NCBI GenBank assembly: GCA_003313425.1 | Contig: NHZP01000003.1 | Span: forward strand, 558,001-622,000 | Source: Pseudopyrenochaeta lycopersici | Lineage: Eukaryota; Ascomycota; Dothideomycetes; Pleosporales; Pseudopyrenochaetaceae | Direction of reading: 5' to 3' | Length of the DNA: 64,000 nt | The notes under the pieces: model-generated | What the model saw: only the letters and a program-made list of their open reading frames with translations | Database searches by the model: none | Told to the model about the DNA's origin: nothing | Translations under genes and position numbers: made by a program | Shown here: positions 38,064 to 51,036 of the stretch, one piece after another | Numbering within the stretch: position 1 is the first letter of the stretch | Layout of the letters: each line of letters begins with the position of its first letter

Positions 38064-39587
38064 ATGGGTTACGGTAAGGGGATACCCTCACTTTATAGGG
38101 TTGTTTGCGACCTAAGAGCTAACCGCAATACTGTGCAGGCGGAGCCTTGACACTTCTGAATGGATCGCCCTTTGACTGGACGTTGAGCGGCCAGCACTCG
38201 TACCAAATGGACACATGGAGCTGGCCGGCGGTCAGCGCAGGCAGGATAATTTCCAGAGACAGTCATCATGGTGATGCTAACTGCAGCAGGAAAAGCGTCG
38301 AGAGTCTTGGTTGAATTTGGGACAAAAGGCAGTACTCGTGATGATGCTGCAGAAGCCTACTATAGTGCTGGTACACAGAACAAGTTTACAGTACTAGCTC
38401 GGAAGCCTTCGGATTACAAGCTCATCATTACCCTCGATGATATGTCAACGAATCAGAGTCCGCGAGGATCAAACATCGACTTGGGGTTTCGACATGATGC
38501 CGCGGTAAATTGGATCATGTCCACAGATCAAGCCGGGCAGTGGTGGTCGAATAGTGGCACATACACCGACTGGATGCAACAAAGCATGGGGTCTTTGGCG
38601 AACAGAACACTGAAACATATATGTATGCCTGGTTCACACAACGCTGGTATGAGCACTTTCAGGCCAGGCACCATCGGTGCACACTTTGCAAATACGCAGA
38701 CGCAATATCTAGACTTCTATCAACAGCTCATGGCCGGATCGCGCTTCTTCGACTTGAGACCTGTCCTTTCTAATGGGAAATGGGTAGCCGGACACTATAG
38801 TGCCATTCGAAATGATATTGAGGATATCTGGGTTGGTGGTAATGGACAGTCTATTGCGGATATCATCAGACAAATCAACGACTTTACAGCGCAATACAAG
38901 GAGCTGGTCATCGTCAATCTCAGCCACACCCTCGATACTGACAACAAATACAGCGACCTCACTCAGGACCAGTGGTACAGGCTTATAGACTCCCTTAAAG
39001 GTATCAACAACCGGTACACAGTCCTCAACCCACGCAACACGGACTTGTCCAATACAGTCCTAGGCGACTTTATCTCGGATCGCGCCTCAGTCCTGATCAT
39101 CGTGCAACTACCAGGCGGTATAAGTCTCGGCGATTATGCAAATCAAGGATTCTACTCTGGGCAGAGTTTCCCCTTCTACGACTCTTACGCCAACACCAAT
39201 AAACGTTCAGATATGAAATCCGATCAGCTTTCAAAACTTCGTCAAAGCCGGAACATAGTTTCATCCCCAACAGACCGCAAAGACAAATTCCACATATTGT
39301 CTTGGACCCTCACACAACAGCCTGAAGATGTGCTCAACTTCGATCGTGCAATTATGAATACCGGCGCAGAGGCGTTTGATGAGTTGGTTAGCGAGGCATG
39401 GAACGCATTCACACCAGAATGCTTTCCCAACGTGCTGTTTGTGGATGCGCTGGGGATCAGGGATAAGAGCGTAGTGTTTCCATTTGATAAACCGAGAAGT
39501 GTGAGCGTGAACCATGACATTGCTGCGTTGGCAATTGCGATCAATAATGGGAAGGCCGGAAGAAACAGGTACATTACAGGGCAGTGA
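38064..39587 (+). CDS. PLC-like phosphodiesterase (PI-PLC X-type fold)
   Basis: Exons 38064..38073, 38139..38240 and 38287..39587 give 470 residues. Exon 1 is only 10 nt (MGY plus one base). Intron 2 (38241-38286) would use a GC donor, supported by GCTAAC just before its CTGCAG acceptor and by phase. The upstream part reads GGALTLLNGSPFDWTLSGQH, the usual lead-in of this fungal family. Catalytic landmarks are the first His in CMPGSHNAG (about residue 154), RFFDLRP, and the second His in GHYSA (about residue 205), followed by LVIVNLSH. The eukaryotic Ca-binding region is absent, so it resembles bacterial-type PLC-like proteins. Substrate unknown. There is no obvious signal peptide in this model, so the very 5' end is the weakest part. 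Confidence 0.8.
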
Positions 39588-42347
39588 TTCAGTGGATAGG
39601 GAGGGGCAGCGAATGAATTAGTCGATGTCTATCGATCTCTAGTTGGGTTGACACGGGTTGAGAATGCAACTTGACAAGTGCTCTTGTCTGTGAACTTGGT
39701 GACGATGTCTGTAGCGAAAACTTGCCACTTGGGACTACAATTTTTGCGACGTTCGGCAAACGAATGCGCCGTGCATGCTGATAGCGTTCAAAGTGTGATG
39801 CGGGGCTATTGAAGTAGACTTGGGAGCATGGGTGTCGGGGAGAAGTTGAACAATAGCAATTGCAGGAAATTGATCTGACGCAACAGTTCCAACCAATTAC
39901 AGTGTGAAATCTTGAAGTGACGAACTAGTGATGATATCAATATTCGGTACTGAAATAATTACTCCACTTGGCCATGATTGCGCACGGCATATAGCGAGGG
40001 TTCTGAGACAACTTCCCGCTTCCCGCTCCTGCCTTTCGATTGCATTGTGAACACTCTGCGCACTCGGTTGGCTGGTAGACATGATACGTGTATGCTTGCA
40101 ACGCCGAATGTGATCACAAAAGAGATAGAAATGTTGACACACGGATTTACTTACACCCAACTGTTCGATGCAAAGATACAAACATTGCTTGCTCGTCTCA
40201 ACTGAAGCAAGTGATGGCGCCTCCACACCTTGGACCTCCACATCTCGTAAGAGCATCACCGACGCCTCACCAACAGACTCCTAGGTCGAACCGAGCCGAC
40301 TGATGTGCATGGACTTTCCAAAAGCAAGCCATACGCGACTGTTCGGCTTTACCAATTCAGACTGGAGCATTAGCGCCTGTGGAACACGCGATGACCATCT
40401 GTTGGGAAAACATGCGAACCTCACGGGCGGTTACGGTCTACAACAAATGGTCACAAGCTAGTGTCCACGGTATCGGGGCGTTTGAAGCCGAGAAGACGTG
40501 TGCCTACCACAAGACTCAAACTGAAGCTCAATTACAGTCTAGTTCAACGACGAATTGCGCTCATCTGTGAGCGCCGCCAGTGGTCGCGCATCATTATGTT
40601 GCGTTGACACGAACAAGGCAGGGTTAGGGCTGAGATTTCTCGGGAAGTCGGGCGGAAGCTTGGTTTCGCTCTATGCTCTCAAGCAAAGCCTCATCGCTGC
40701 ATTGGACTCGGACTTCGTTTTTAGCTATATTCCCGAGCGTGTAGTTAAGGCCTCCATAAGGTTGCGAATTTGGTGGCGGATATGATGAGCGGCTGCCCAT
40801 GGATCAGACACGCCGATGGTTAGCTGCGAGGCGTTCTGCACGTTGAAAGAGAAGGGATACGAGAAGTCGCCGTCTCAATTCAAATCGCGAAGCTGCCTGA
40901 AAATATTGGATGTTACGCGTCTCGCATGTATGGTTAGCAACTTCGGCGTGGCGTCTGCATGCATCGCCAGGTGCTTCGCTTTCGCATGGCGCCTAGTTGC
41001 AATGGATACGTATGAAGGGTGCGCCAGGTGGCGGAAGCTTGTGGTGCAACTTTTTGCCAGTCGCAAGATAGAGAACTCGCTTCACGAGACGCGTGGTTTA
41101 CCCTCTCCCAGATCATCGGATGAAGGCGCCGGCCAAGGTGACAAAATAATCTTGGGGCTGATTATTGGTCCCACTTTGCTCTTTGTTCGGGAGCTACCAG
41201 TGCCTGGGGCCAGGGGTGAGCAAACGAACGAGATTGCCGTGGGTCCAGCTGCACGTTTCTGGCATACTAGTGCAGACAGAAAATTCATGCGATGCTCGCT
41301 CATGACGTGAAAAGATCCGGGTGGCCTAAAATAAGAAACCTATGGTTGCATGTTGGTGTGCGTTTGCGTGTGGGTCTCTTGGTATCCTTGAGTCGAACAA
41401 GCTCCCGTAAGACGTGTGGAAGCACTGCGGGCGTCCTCGGCGGCGGTTGCCAATACATTGTCAGGACCGGACCTGTTCAGCCACCCTCTGCTAGCTGCTT
41501 CAGTAGCCAGCCATGAACACGGTCATTGTCCCGCCTGCCATGCGCTTGAAGTAACACAACATGTCTAGTGATAACTTTCCGCTCGCGCTAAAATACCGGT
41601 AGTGGTATCGCAATGTGTTGGAACAACAACTGGCGTTGTGACGCTACTGCTGAGAGAGGCCGTGTAGTATGATGAGCACTAGTATACACTACCTGTGAGT
41701 CCTCCGCCGTTTCGACGCTTCCATGCACAATATCGCCCACCTGTCTTTCGACCGCCATACTATACATAGTAAGCTCTATAAGCCGCATAGTTGGTCATGG
41801 CCGCCACAAACACACTTCCAAGTATCCATGTCAAGCTACCACTCGATTTTGCTCCTAAAGTATGTGATGGAACCAAAGTGGCTGCACGGCACTGGAGCCC
41901 TAAGTTCCGCTTCAAGGCCATTCCCCCAAATTACAAACCTGCCGCCGCACCGAAGCCGGCGCTACGGCCTGAAGGCTCAAAGCGGGCGAGTCCAGGGGTT
42001 CCGCGGCACAAAGCTTATCACCGGCGTGAGGCTTGTGTGTGCCATTTCCTACCTAGCTGCGGCGCGATTCAAGCATAGGGCACACTTGGCAAGGAATCCT
42101 TGCCAGGCGTCGATCCCCTCTTCCCTTCATAAGGTGAAGCAACCAGCAATCAGGGGTGTTTCTCCTTCTCACCATCTTTCAACCAAAGTCTTAATCATCT
42201 GCCTTCGTTGCAGCCCGTCCTTCGTTCCGGTCCCAAGGTTACTCAGTGTATTGTCCAAATTGACTTGCGCTATCCACTCGCTTGCTTTTTACAACCTCAA
42301 ACAATAGTACCTATTAATACTGTAATACGAACATTACTTGCTGCACG
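39588..42347. other. 2.8-kb gene-poor region
   Basis: No gene could be supported. The longest open stretches (164 codons at 40,816 and 194 codons at 41,723, both +) show no domain, conserved motif or intron pattern. The promoter of the chitin deacetylase gene must lie at its right end. Confidence 0.45.
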
Positions 42348-44597
42348 ATGCGTTACTCTGCGGCTCTGGCCATCGCTGCTGTGGTAGGCCCCGTCGTCAG
42401 TGCTCATGGAGGGTCTGCTCTCCCAAGAATTGTCGGATTAAACCCCAAGGACCTCAAGGCTAGAGACTTGCTCAGCAACCTTGGAGCACGCTTCGCCGAG
42501 GTCAACGAATTTGTCAAAGCTCCTGAAAGCCAGATTGTGCGCCGCCAGGACGACCAAGAATGCGGAGTTAATATTGGCTCCTGCGGTGCTGGCCTTTGCT
42601 GCTCCGAGGCCGGATGTATGTCCCCATACGATCACCAACGAGGGACTTGCTAATAGATATCAGACTGTGGTACAGGTCCCGATTACTGCTACTCCCCAGG
42701 GTGCAACTATGCATACGGTCCTGGCTGCCCTGAGAACGTGACGCCTGCTGGGACTAACACTTCTTCTGTTGTCCGTACCAAGGTTGGCTCCGTTGCATAT
42801 GGCGGCGCTGGCATCTACAATTGTGTCAAGGCGGGTACTGTCGCATTGACCTATGACGATGGGCCACAGAAGGTGTTCACAAGCCATATCTTGGACCTCA
42901 TGAAAAAGTACGATGCGAAGGCAACCTTCTTTATTACAGGCAACAACATCAACAAGGGCCAAATCGACACGACCCAGGAGTACATCGATGTCATCAAGCG
43001 TATGGATGCTGAGGGACATCAAATCGCCTCCCACACCTGGACCCATTTGGATTTGAGCGCAGTGTCTCAAATCGACCGCAAGAACCAGATGTGGAAACTC
43101 GAAATGGCTCTCCGCAACATCGTCGGCAAGATTCCCACGTATATGCGCCCGCCATACTCTAGCTGCACTGGTCAATGCCAGACCGACATGGCTGACCTCG
43201 GCTACCATGTCACCTATTTCGACGTTGACACAGATGATTATAACCAGGATGACCCAAACGAGATCCAGAACTCGAAGAATTGGTTCAAGGGCAATATCAC
43301 CCAGGGCGGCGCTACTGCTGCTAACGGCGCGAAATGGCTTGAGATTGCTCATGATATCCACGAACAGACTGCGAACAACTTGACTGAGTACATGCTTACC
43401 ACCCTGACTTCTCTAGGATACAAAGGCGTCACTGTTGGGGACTGCCTTGGTGACCCCGCTGCCAACTGGTACCGTGCCGCTTCCGGTGCCGGTACTGCCA
43501 CCTCGGTAAGCACAGCTTTTCCCTAGACATAGCCTTGGCTTCTTGAAAGTCGTCCACAGGTCTTTTTATTGGCTTGCAAGTGCAGGGTCGTCTGACTGTA
43601 ATCTTGATTGCCAAGTAGTTGGACGATGTGCGCACAAGATTGTTTCATCGGGGTGCGGTTGAACTGATTTTATCTGCTTCTTAAACGACAAGGCCGCTGA
43701 GCGTTGCTTCATTTAGGAGCACTTGGGGATCGGCTGTTTGAGTCACTGCTGGGTCTATAAGAGACCAGTATCTTGGTCTTCGTTCCCATCTCTTCATTGA
43801 TCATGGCCCTGCTCTCTCCTAACGCAAATATCCTTTAGGCCACTAGTACAGCGACACGTTCATCCTCTGCCCCCGCTTCTACGGGAACCAAGAAGGTGTC
43901 TCCTGATGCTACTTGTGGTGGCACTAATCAATAGTAAGAAGCAGCCTAGTCATTCTGGTTTTTCCTCCTGTTAATCACTTCTAGTACTTGCTTGGGTAGT
44001 ACGTTCGGAAACTGCTGCAGCACAGCTGGATGGTGCGGCTCTACCACTGACTACTGTGGAACTGGTTGCCAGTCTTCTTTCGGGAACTGCGGTGGCAACG
44101 GGGTTGTCAGCTCGTCCTCGATCAAAGCTCCCTCATCGACTGTGAAAACCTCCACCAGGGCTTCATCTGCGGCTCCCTCTCCCTCTACCGGTAGCAAGGT
44201 TTCCACTGATGGCACTTGCGCTGGTACCACGGGCTTTACTTGCCAGGGATCAACTTATGGCAATTGCTGCAGTCAATACGGTTGGTGTGGTTCTACCACC
44301 GACCACTGCTCAACTGGATGCAACTCTGCTTTCGGTTCTTGCTCTGGTAGTGGGGCAACCAGCTCTCGCGCTACCTCTACCGCAAAGGCTGCTTCTAGCG
44401 TGCGGACATCTTCCGCCCCCGCAGCCACGGCCACGGCCACCAAAAAAGTATCCACTGATGGCACCTGTGCTGGAACGTCTGGCTTCACTTGTCAGGGTTC
44501 CTCCTACGGAAATTGCTGCTCACAGTACGGCTGGTGCGGCTCAACCACTGGTCACTGTGGTACAGGGTGCAATAAGACTTTCGGTACCTGCACCTAA
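42348..44597 (+). CDS. Modular chitin deacetylase: CBM18 - NodB - CBM18 x3
   Basis: Exons 42348..42615, 42664..43505, 43839..43933 and 43985..44597 join in phase to 605 residues. A signal peptide (MRYSAALAIAAVVGPVVSA) is followed by an N-terminal CBM18 split by intron 1. The NodB polysaccharide deacetylase domain has all motifs: TYDDGP (about 153-158), SHTWTH, RPPYSS, DVDTDDYN and LEIAHDIHEQT. A Ser/Thr linker then leads to three further CBM18 modules (CG...TC.GS..GNCCS..GWCGST...C.TGC...FG.C). This enzyme class converts chitin to chitosan at the cell wall. Intron 3 is unusually long (333 bp). Reading through it stops after seven more codons, leaving an enzyme without the C-terminal modules. 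Alternative: two adjacent genes, but splice phase argues for one. Confidence 0.85.
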
Positions 44598-46296
44598 GTG
44601 CTCATTTCTACCTTGAACCTCTTCACTCGCCTCAAGTGGAAGTCTGGAAGAAGGCATATGGGAGACCACAACGGGAGCTCTTCTCGTGTTCAAAACGGGT
44701 TTTGAGTTTCAAAGCCAGAGTATAATTATTCTTTTTGCTCTATCTTTTTACATTAGATCCGGCATATCTAATTTGCGGAAGGCGCAGAGTTACATAAAGC
44801 TAAGCATGAACACGGGTGGGAGGATCTTCAGATACCATGTACGATCAAACCAAATACATTTTTACTCCCGAACCGGCAATCAATTTCGCGAGATATATCT
44901 GTAAGATCAAGTTGGGACCAACGCACTATTCGGTCACCAATAGGACATGAGCAATTGTTAGGGAATCCCGGCGATTTATGTGTGTCCATTGATACTTTTG
45001 CATGGCGGCTTAAGTTCATACAAAACGCGGCTTGAAATTGCTCCCCTATTAATTGGATCATTTGAGATACACACCACGCTAGTATTAGCCCATCGACCAA
45101 GTTAATACAAGGCTGGTAATTGAACCGCTAGTACTTCTGACTCTGTGCATAATATGCTGCTAAGTCTCAGAGCTAACTTCTCGGTGGGTGTAGGCGAAAG
45201 GCCCAATATATCTAATATTACGCCTCATAAGTACCCAGTCTGCGATCGAGAAGCTGGGCTGGGTCATTCATTTTGCAAATGAAGGAAATCATAGAGAGGT
45301 CCATTAAAGAGGTTGCATTCTGGGAAAGTAAGCTATGTATTCCAAACGATGCCCGGACCGCAAATAGATCATAGGGCAGCCTGTAGCAGAGAATAGGGCG
45401 TCTTTTCTACAGCTTCTATTGGAAACGCCACGATTAGTAGTCATGCTTTGCGGAACTTGCTTATAAAAGAACTCACATTGAGTTAATATCAGCCGTAACA
45501 AGTAGCAACTATGTGGTCAGAATCGGCACACTATCCTGATGGTAGCTGACAAATGAAGCGCTCAAGCAGTGTAATGATAATTAATTCATTCGGCTAAAGT
45601 CTTAAACTTCGTGCATGCTGTAGTTTGTACAGAGGGAATCAAGAGCAAGACCGAAGAAGCTGGCAAAGAAGACACTGAGGCCAGGACTGTGCGTTAACGT
45701 ATATATGCTGCATTCGACAGAACTCTTAGGACCGACTGACTCAAACCATTTAGGTACGATATGTTAAGCGGGTATGCCAATCTTGCAAGTGAAAAGCATG
45801 AATAATCAAAGTAATAGCTAGATAAAATAAGGGCACCAAAAGACTGAAAGGTTCTTTGTTGAGACAGCGGATGCTCAAGTACTGTTACTGTCCCAGCTTG
45901 CGTGCTGTTTATTTGGTTTTTGGGTAGAGCTCGAAGGTATAGACCTACGGCACTGCCTTCCAAAACCCAACCTTAGGCTAAACCTACAGCTATACTAGGA
46001 CTCCCACATTTGGCTTGAAATTACATCATGCGGGCATGAATTTGAACCACCGGGCATATTGCTGTATGCAATACCAAGACTACATTGGCTTCACCACTGC
46101 GCATAGTCTTCCACCTCTAGGTCAACACCTTCAATAATTCATATATTGTTCCAAGTGTTCAATTCCGGTTCAATTCTTTAAACCAAGGAACTTGAGTGTG
46201 TTTAGCAAGGCGGATATTATCTCATACAGTGTATTGATCATAAATTCTGCGGTACCCCCCTCCACTATCAACATTCGCATCTTTCGGTTGGAATTC
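44598..46296. other. 1.7-kb intergenic region, no gene seen
   Basis: Composition is slightly AT-rich near 44,700-46,200 but without RIP-like extremes. No domain, tRNA or repeat recognised. It lies between convergent genes. Confidence 0.45.
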
Positions 46297-48357
46297 TCAT
46301 CGGCTGTATACTTCGTAATTGTTGGCGTTTATAAGTTGCATGCCCACCTTCCTATACGTATCTTCCTCTGCATAACTTGATACATTTGCATCAAACACAA
46401 AATTTTGTGGATTCGAAATATCGTATTTCGGCCACAATTCTTCTGTCCCATTCCAGTCATAAGTATCTCTCCACACATTTGGATCCAGGTCATGCACAAA
46501 GCTGATCCAGTTGCTGTTCATGAACCTAGAAAGATCCCGGTAGCTTTCGCTCTTGTTCATGAAGGGTGGGTTCGCGGCTGGAGCGTAACCTACTCCCTCA
46601 AGATTGAGGAACACAAATGCTACTTCTTGAAAGTGGGTGACAGCGATGACGGCAGGAAGGCCAGCGGGTATAGCATTGAAGCGGTAGCAGTATGCCGACA
46701 ATCCCGCAGCAGCCCACGTCTGGCATGTCAGTCTCCGATTGGCGATGAAGACTTGGTCGCCAAAGTACGATGCTGAACGGCGGAATTGCGCACCGAATGG
46801 TGGTCCTGGTCTGGTATTTCCTAAGCTTGCCACTACGTTCACGGATGGATCGTCTGGGTACGCCTCCAACAGCCGATTTGCGAGATCAACTGGAATTGGT
46901 CGGCTTCCATTCGTCATGACCATAAAGAAATCATCTGTTGTGTTTATAGGCAAAGGGCTAAAAGCTGTGCCCTCGTCCGAGTTTGCGCCTGAAATGATTG
47001 GAACGTGGACGAACTCGCCGGCTTCCAGTTGTAGCGATGTCCGCTTCTGAATAAAGTCGCTGTCTATTATCGGCATGAATTTGGTTACGTTCAGAACTGT
47101 GCTAGTGATGTTAATAGCAGTATTAAGCTTCTCAACAGGTAATTGTCGCAGACATTCAAACGGGCTTGATGTATGACTGCAGCCTGTACGTCCCAGGAGT
47201 TCATTATACATGTCTGCGTATCCCAGAGGATCTAGCAAGGGACCGAAGTTGATAGGGTTGCCACTCTGCATGATAGCGCCACGAAAGAGCTTGTCGTTGC
47301 GCCCGCCAAATGCGGTCAAGTGAAAGCCTACGGATGCAGCGCCTGCACTCTCACCAAAAATTGTGACCCGGTCCGGGTCACCTGTGAGTTGTCAGCCATT
47401 TCCAAACCATAACTAAGCCAGGACTCACCACCAAAAGCCTCAATATTTTCTCGGACCCACTCTTTTGTGACAATACAGTTAGCAACATCCATGGACATCA
47501 GGTGCGACCACTCAATTATGTGAAACTTTCGAGCATTCGCCCATGCCAAACATAAATTCAGTGTTGAATTTGGGCCAAGGGATGATACCACTTACTTTCA
47601 AAAAGTCAGTGAGATCTGCTGAAAGGACTCGTAAAGACATATTATTACCGTAGTGCTAAGCGCTGGTCTTTTAGACCAAGGTTGAGGCCTCCTGTATTCT
47701 TGATCTCTTCGCTCCCGCTTAAGAAACCCCAAGCACTCAGGCGGTAGTTAATATTTACACCGATGATTGGCTTTCCTATTCTTATGGAGTTGTCCACTGT
47801 GAAAGAGATGTTGTAGCGTTGGTCAATACCGCCACCCTGGTAAAAGCCACCACCATGGATCCAGAATGCGACGGGTAGCTTATCATTGGAGCAAGTCCCT
47901 GCTGGGCGAACTACGTTTATGTACAAGCAGTCTTCCGAGACGGGGTCTGGCCGAAGAGAGAAATTGAGGTCAGCCTAATTTTGCATGTTGCTTCACACAA
48001 AGTTACCTACAATTCCACTGATCCGAGCCGTAGCCGTAGCACTGCGAATTTGTCAATAGCGAGTACGAATAGATGGAATTTGGGGGAGGGGGGGGGGAGG
48101 GGTACTTCGCTGGAGTATTGTCTAGCTGGTCTGGTATCAGTCCAGCTTTCATTCAAGCTCTCTGGATTTCTAAAACGAAGATTTCCGACTGGCGGTAGTG
48201 CATATGGCATTCCGAGAAAGTGGTCTTGATTAAACTTTGCTGAGTACACGCCCATATATGTGCCATTTGTGATCTGAACTGTTGGGGCTGAGGTATTTGA
48301 GTCACAGCTCGCGAGGCCGCGAAACAGCGCGACCGTCAATGCTATAGTGCGCATCAT
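46297..48357 (-). CDS. Secreted type-B carboxylesterase, with an apparent one-base lesion
   Basis: Exons 48357..48106, 48041..48011, 47946..47649, about 47459..47429 and 47381..46297 would give about 565 residues. A signal peptide-like start (MMRTIALTVALFRGLASC) is followed by SEDCLYINV, the oxyanion-hole string WIHGGGF, the nucleophile in GESAGAAS, an acidic residue in GANSDEGTAF, and the His in AVTHFQEVAF. All these are type-B (lipase/cholinesterase-like) landmarks. Exon 3 ends LALR in phase 2, whereas the next exon (WVRENIEAFGG) needs phase 0. The joined length is one base short of a multiple of three. Either one G was lost at the donor (CGG|GTAA expected, CG|GTAA seen) or the assembly has an error. 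If real, the gene is broken. Substrate unknown. Confidence 0.78.
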
Positions 48358-51036
48358 ATCTGCGATTAAGGTATTGGGTGATCACAAAAGAGGGTTGAGG
48401 TTGGCAACATTATATACCTCGGAGCCTAAGTTGTTCGCGCTTGCCGGTATGGACATCTTCTTCCTGTTCTTGCATCTTTCGAGCGACCATTCAGCGTGGC
48501 CCAGCCTAGATCATGACATCAATGTCGGCGTAACAACCATTTACAAACATGATGAACTCCGCGCTTAAGCATTTGCTGGGATCTGGCATCGTTGATGCTA
48601 GCTTGGATTGATCAGATGTGGAGACCAATCAACGACGGGACTACATGATTGGCGCAAAACATGATGCCGACGTTCACCCAGCGGTCGGAAGGCCTTGCAT
48701 TAGCGTAGCAGGTTTCGACTGTGGGGTAAGTTGGGGGAACGGCAATATCGAGCGGCAGGTTATTGACCGAGGGAACGTGGATGTGCACCGAAGAGGTGCT
48801 GTCTTTACGCCGCCGAAAGAGTGCTCAGGTTAGCCATGGTTCGGATCTTGTGCGCTCTTACATATTATAAGAATGCGTAAAGTGTATAAAGAAGGCATAT
48901 TTCTGGCAAGACAAATAAACTGACGACAGAAGAGCGCGGTTCCTTTCCAGAACCAGAATTTGATTCCCCCAATTCGAATGCATAGTAGTGGCCATGGACA
49001 ATGTCCAACTATCTCACTCTCCTCGAGGGGATGCCCCACGAAAGCTTTATTTTGCGAAAACTGGCGAGGTTGCCCAGGATGGATGGGGCGTGGGGCTTCA
49101 AGTCGGAGCGTATTCGTCATTCCCGAGGTGTAGCGTTTGCACGTGTGGGACAAATGATCAGAAAGGAAGGTACAGTGTGATGCGGACATAGTGAAGTCTG
49201 CAACCAAGTTATGAGGTGAAGGCGACAGCCGCGTGTTCTTACAATCGTCGTATATCGGTTTGATTCCAACTTGAACGCAATGCGCAGCAACGCCAACATG
49301 AGTATCGTCTCAGGTTAGGTTTGGCGATACCTAAACTAAGCGTATACCTTGGCGTGAAGGTAAGTAAGTGCCGTAGCTTCTTCTTAATAGTCCGCCTGGC
49401 ATTGAGTAGAGGATACATATCACATTGACTCAAGTGCATCAAGCGCACTTTGTATAACGAAGTTTTGATCTTGGTCCTTAGCACTGTTCTTGAACCCACA
49501 TGTTGTGCCTACTATGGTTCACAAATGCTCCATCTCATCGTCCCCCACAGGGCGTATAAAGTTGTGCTGCCTGAGGTAAACAGCTTCAGTTTCCTCCTTC
49601 TCAAATCATTCTTAGCACTTGCAGGTCAGCCAACGGATGTTTTCTTAACCATATTAGGATCAATGTACTTGGTACGAAGGAGCTGGTATTTTTTGAGCAC
49701 TAAGCCTCAGTCCAAATTAGGTGAAGCCCTAGCGCTCAGAGATTACGAGCCCCTTCGTACATCAGTAGCTTCTTAGCATCTCAGATAATGCTCTCTTTTT
49801 ACAATTAATTCCGTTACTTCAATAACAACACATTCAGGCTTTCCAACAATAACAACTCCTTGCGATCTGTGAAACCATAAGATTGCGGGCACGTTCATGT
49901 CTGGAACATTTTCACAGATAAGGACAGCGTAGTATTTCGATATACAAGATTGGGCTGTGTCCCATATCGTTCAACGGCAGCAAATACTGAATTGATAGAG
50001 TTTTTGAGTACACTTAGAGGTGAGGAGGTCGGCACTATTATTTTGCTACGATTCGCCCCATCAGTAAAGGGTTCGGGGATTGTTCCTGGCGAAACAGCGA
50101 TGCAGATTCATGTTCATGATGAGAATCATGTCCCTGAAATTATTGCTTGAGGCGAATGCTGATAGCATGACATTCTGTTGTGAGTTTGTATGTATCGAAG
50201 ATGGGTGAAAGAAGCAGGCGAGTGTGAAAGTCAAGTGAACCATGGAGGCAGAACCGCTGCATTAAAGGTGCGGCGGCTGACAACCTTTTCCGCCTTGGGC
50301 AGCGCAAGAATATACAGTATTCATACTTTAATTGTGCTCTGTATGCTGTGTTACGAATGCGCCTAAGTGCTGCGACAAATCCCCAAGGCAGTGAAGGAAG
50401 GCCATGATTACAGTCTTGCCTTATAGCAATCAGCAGGCACAGCGGCAAAAATGCCTTTATCACTTCTCTAGTACTGTGTATAGTTACCCCGCCAACGATT
50501 TGGTGCGTCTTCGTCTATTGTATCTCGCTGGCAGTTGCAACTGGTAATCGTGAATTTCATCTTCCGTGGGCCAAAACTGGTGCAAGCTTCAAGCCTTTCG
50601 ACTCCAACGCCACCAGCACTGTCTAGACTTCTACTACCCGTTCCTGCGTCACAACAATGGCCAAGTGGCGCTTGGCAGAGAACCACAGCGAAGCTCACCA
50701 AGGCTCCTTATCATGTCTTGACATTGCCTTTGCGATCCTTCGGTCGCTTCGCTGCAGCCATTGGCGGACAAGCACACCTCCTCGTATTTGTGGGGGAAGC
50801 TCTTTACCTGAAGCAGCAGGTCGGAACAGCTCTGCCGTTGAGCTTCCTTTGTGAGCCTCTGTTTTGCCATATCGCGACATCAGCGCGAGACCCATTTCCG
50901 GTCTGTGGGTGCAACCTGGAAGGCGGCTAGGATGATGCTATCGCATGTATAAAATGGGCAGAAAGGCCTGCAGTTGAGGGACGCATGTCTCGCGCATTTC
51001 CTTGAAATATTGCGGTTCACCACGAAAAACCACGCA
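48358..51036. other. 2.7-kb gene-poor region
   Basis: No gene could be supported. Open stretches at 49,450-49,776 (+, 108 codons) and 49,950-50,153 (+, 66 codons; ELIEFLSTLRGEEVGTIILL) have protein-like composition and might be pieces of a small or decayed gene, but no family or joining intron was recognised. Confidence 0.4.

Noticed and set aside
40816..41310. 164-codon plus-strand open frame
   Set aside because: No domain or signal peptide, overlapped by opposite-strand frames of similar length, and composition is not distinctive.
41723..42307. 194-codon plus-strand open frame upstream of the chitin deacetylase
   Set aside because: No recognisable family, and an alternative frame of similar quality overlaps it; it is more likely promoter or untranslated DNA.
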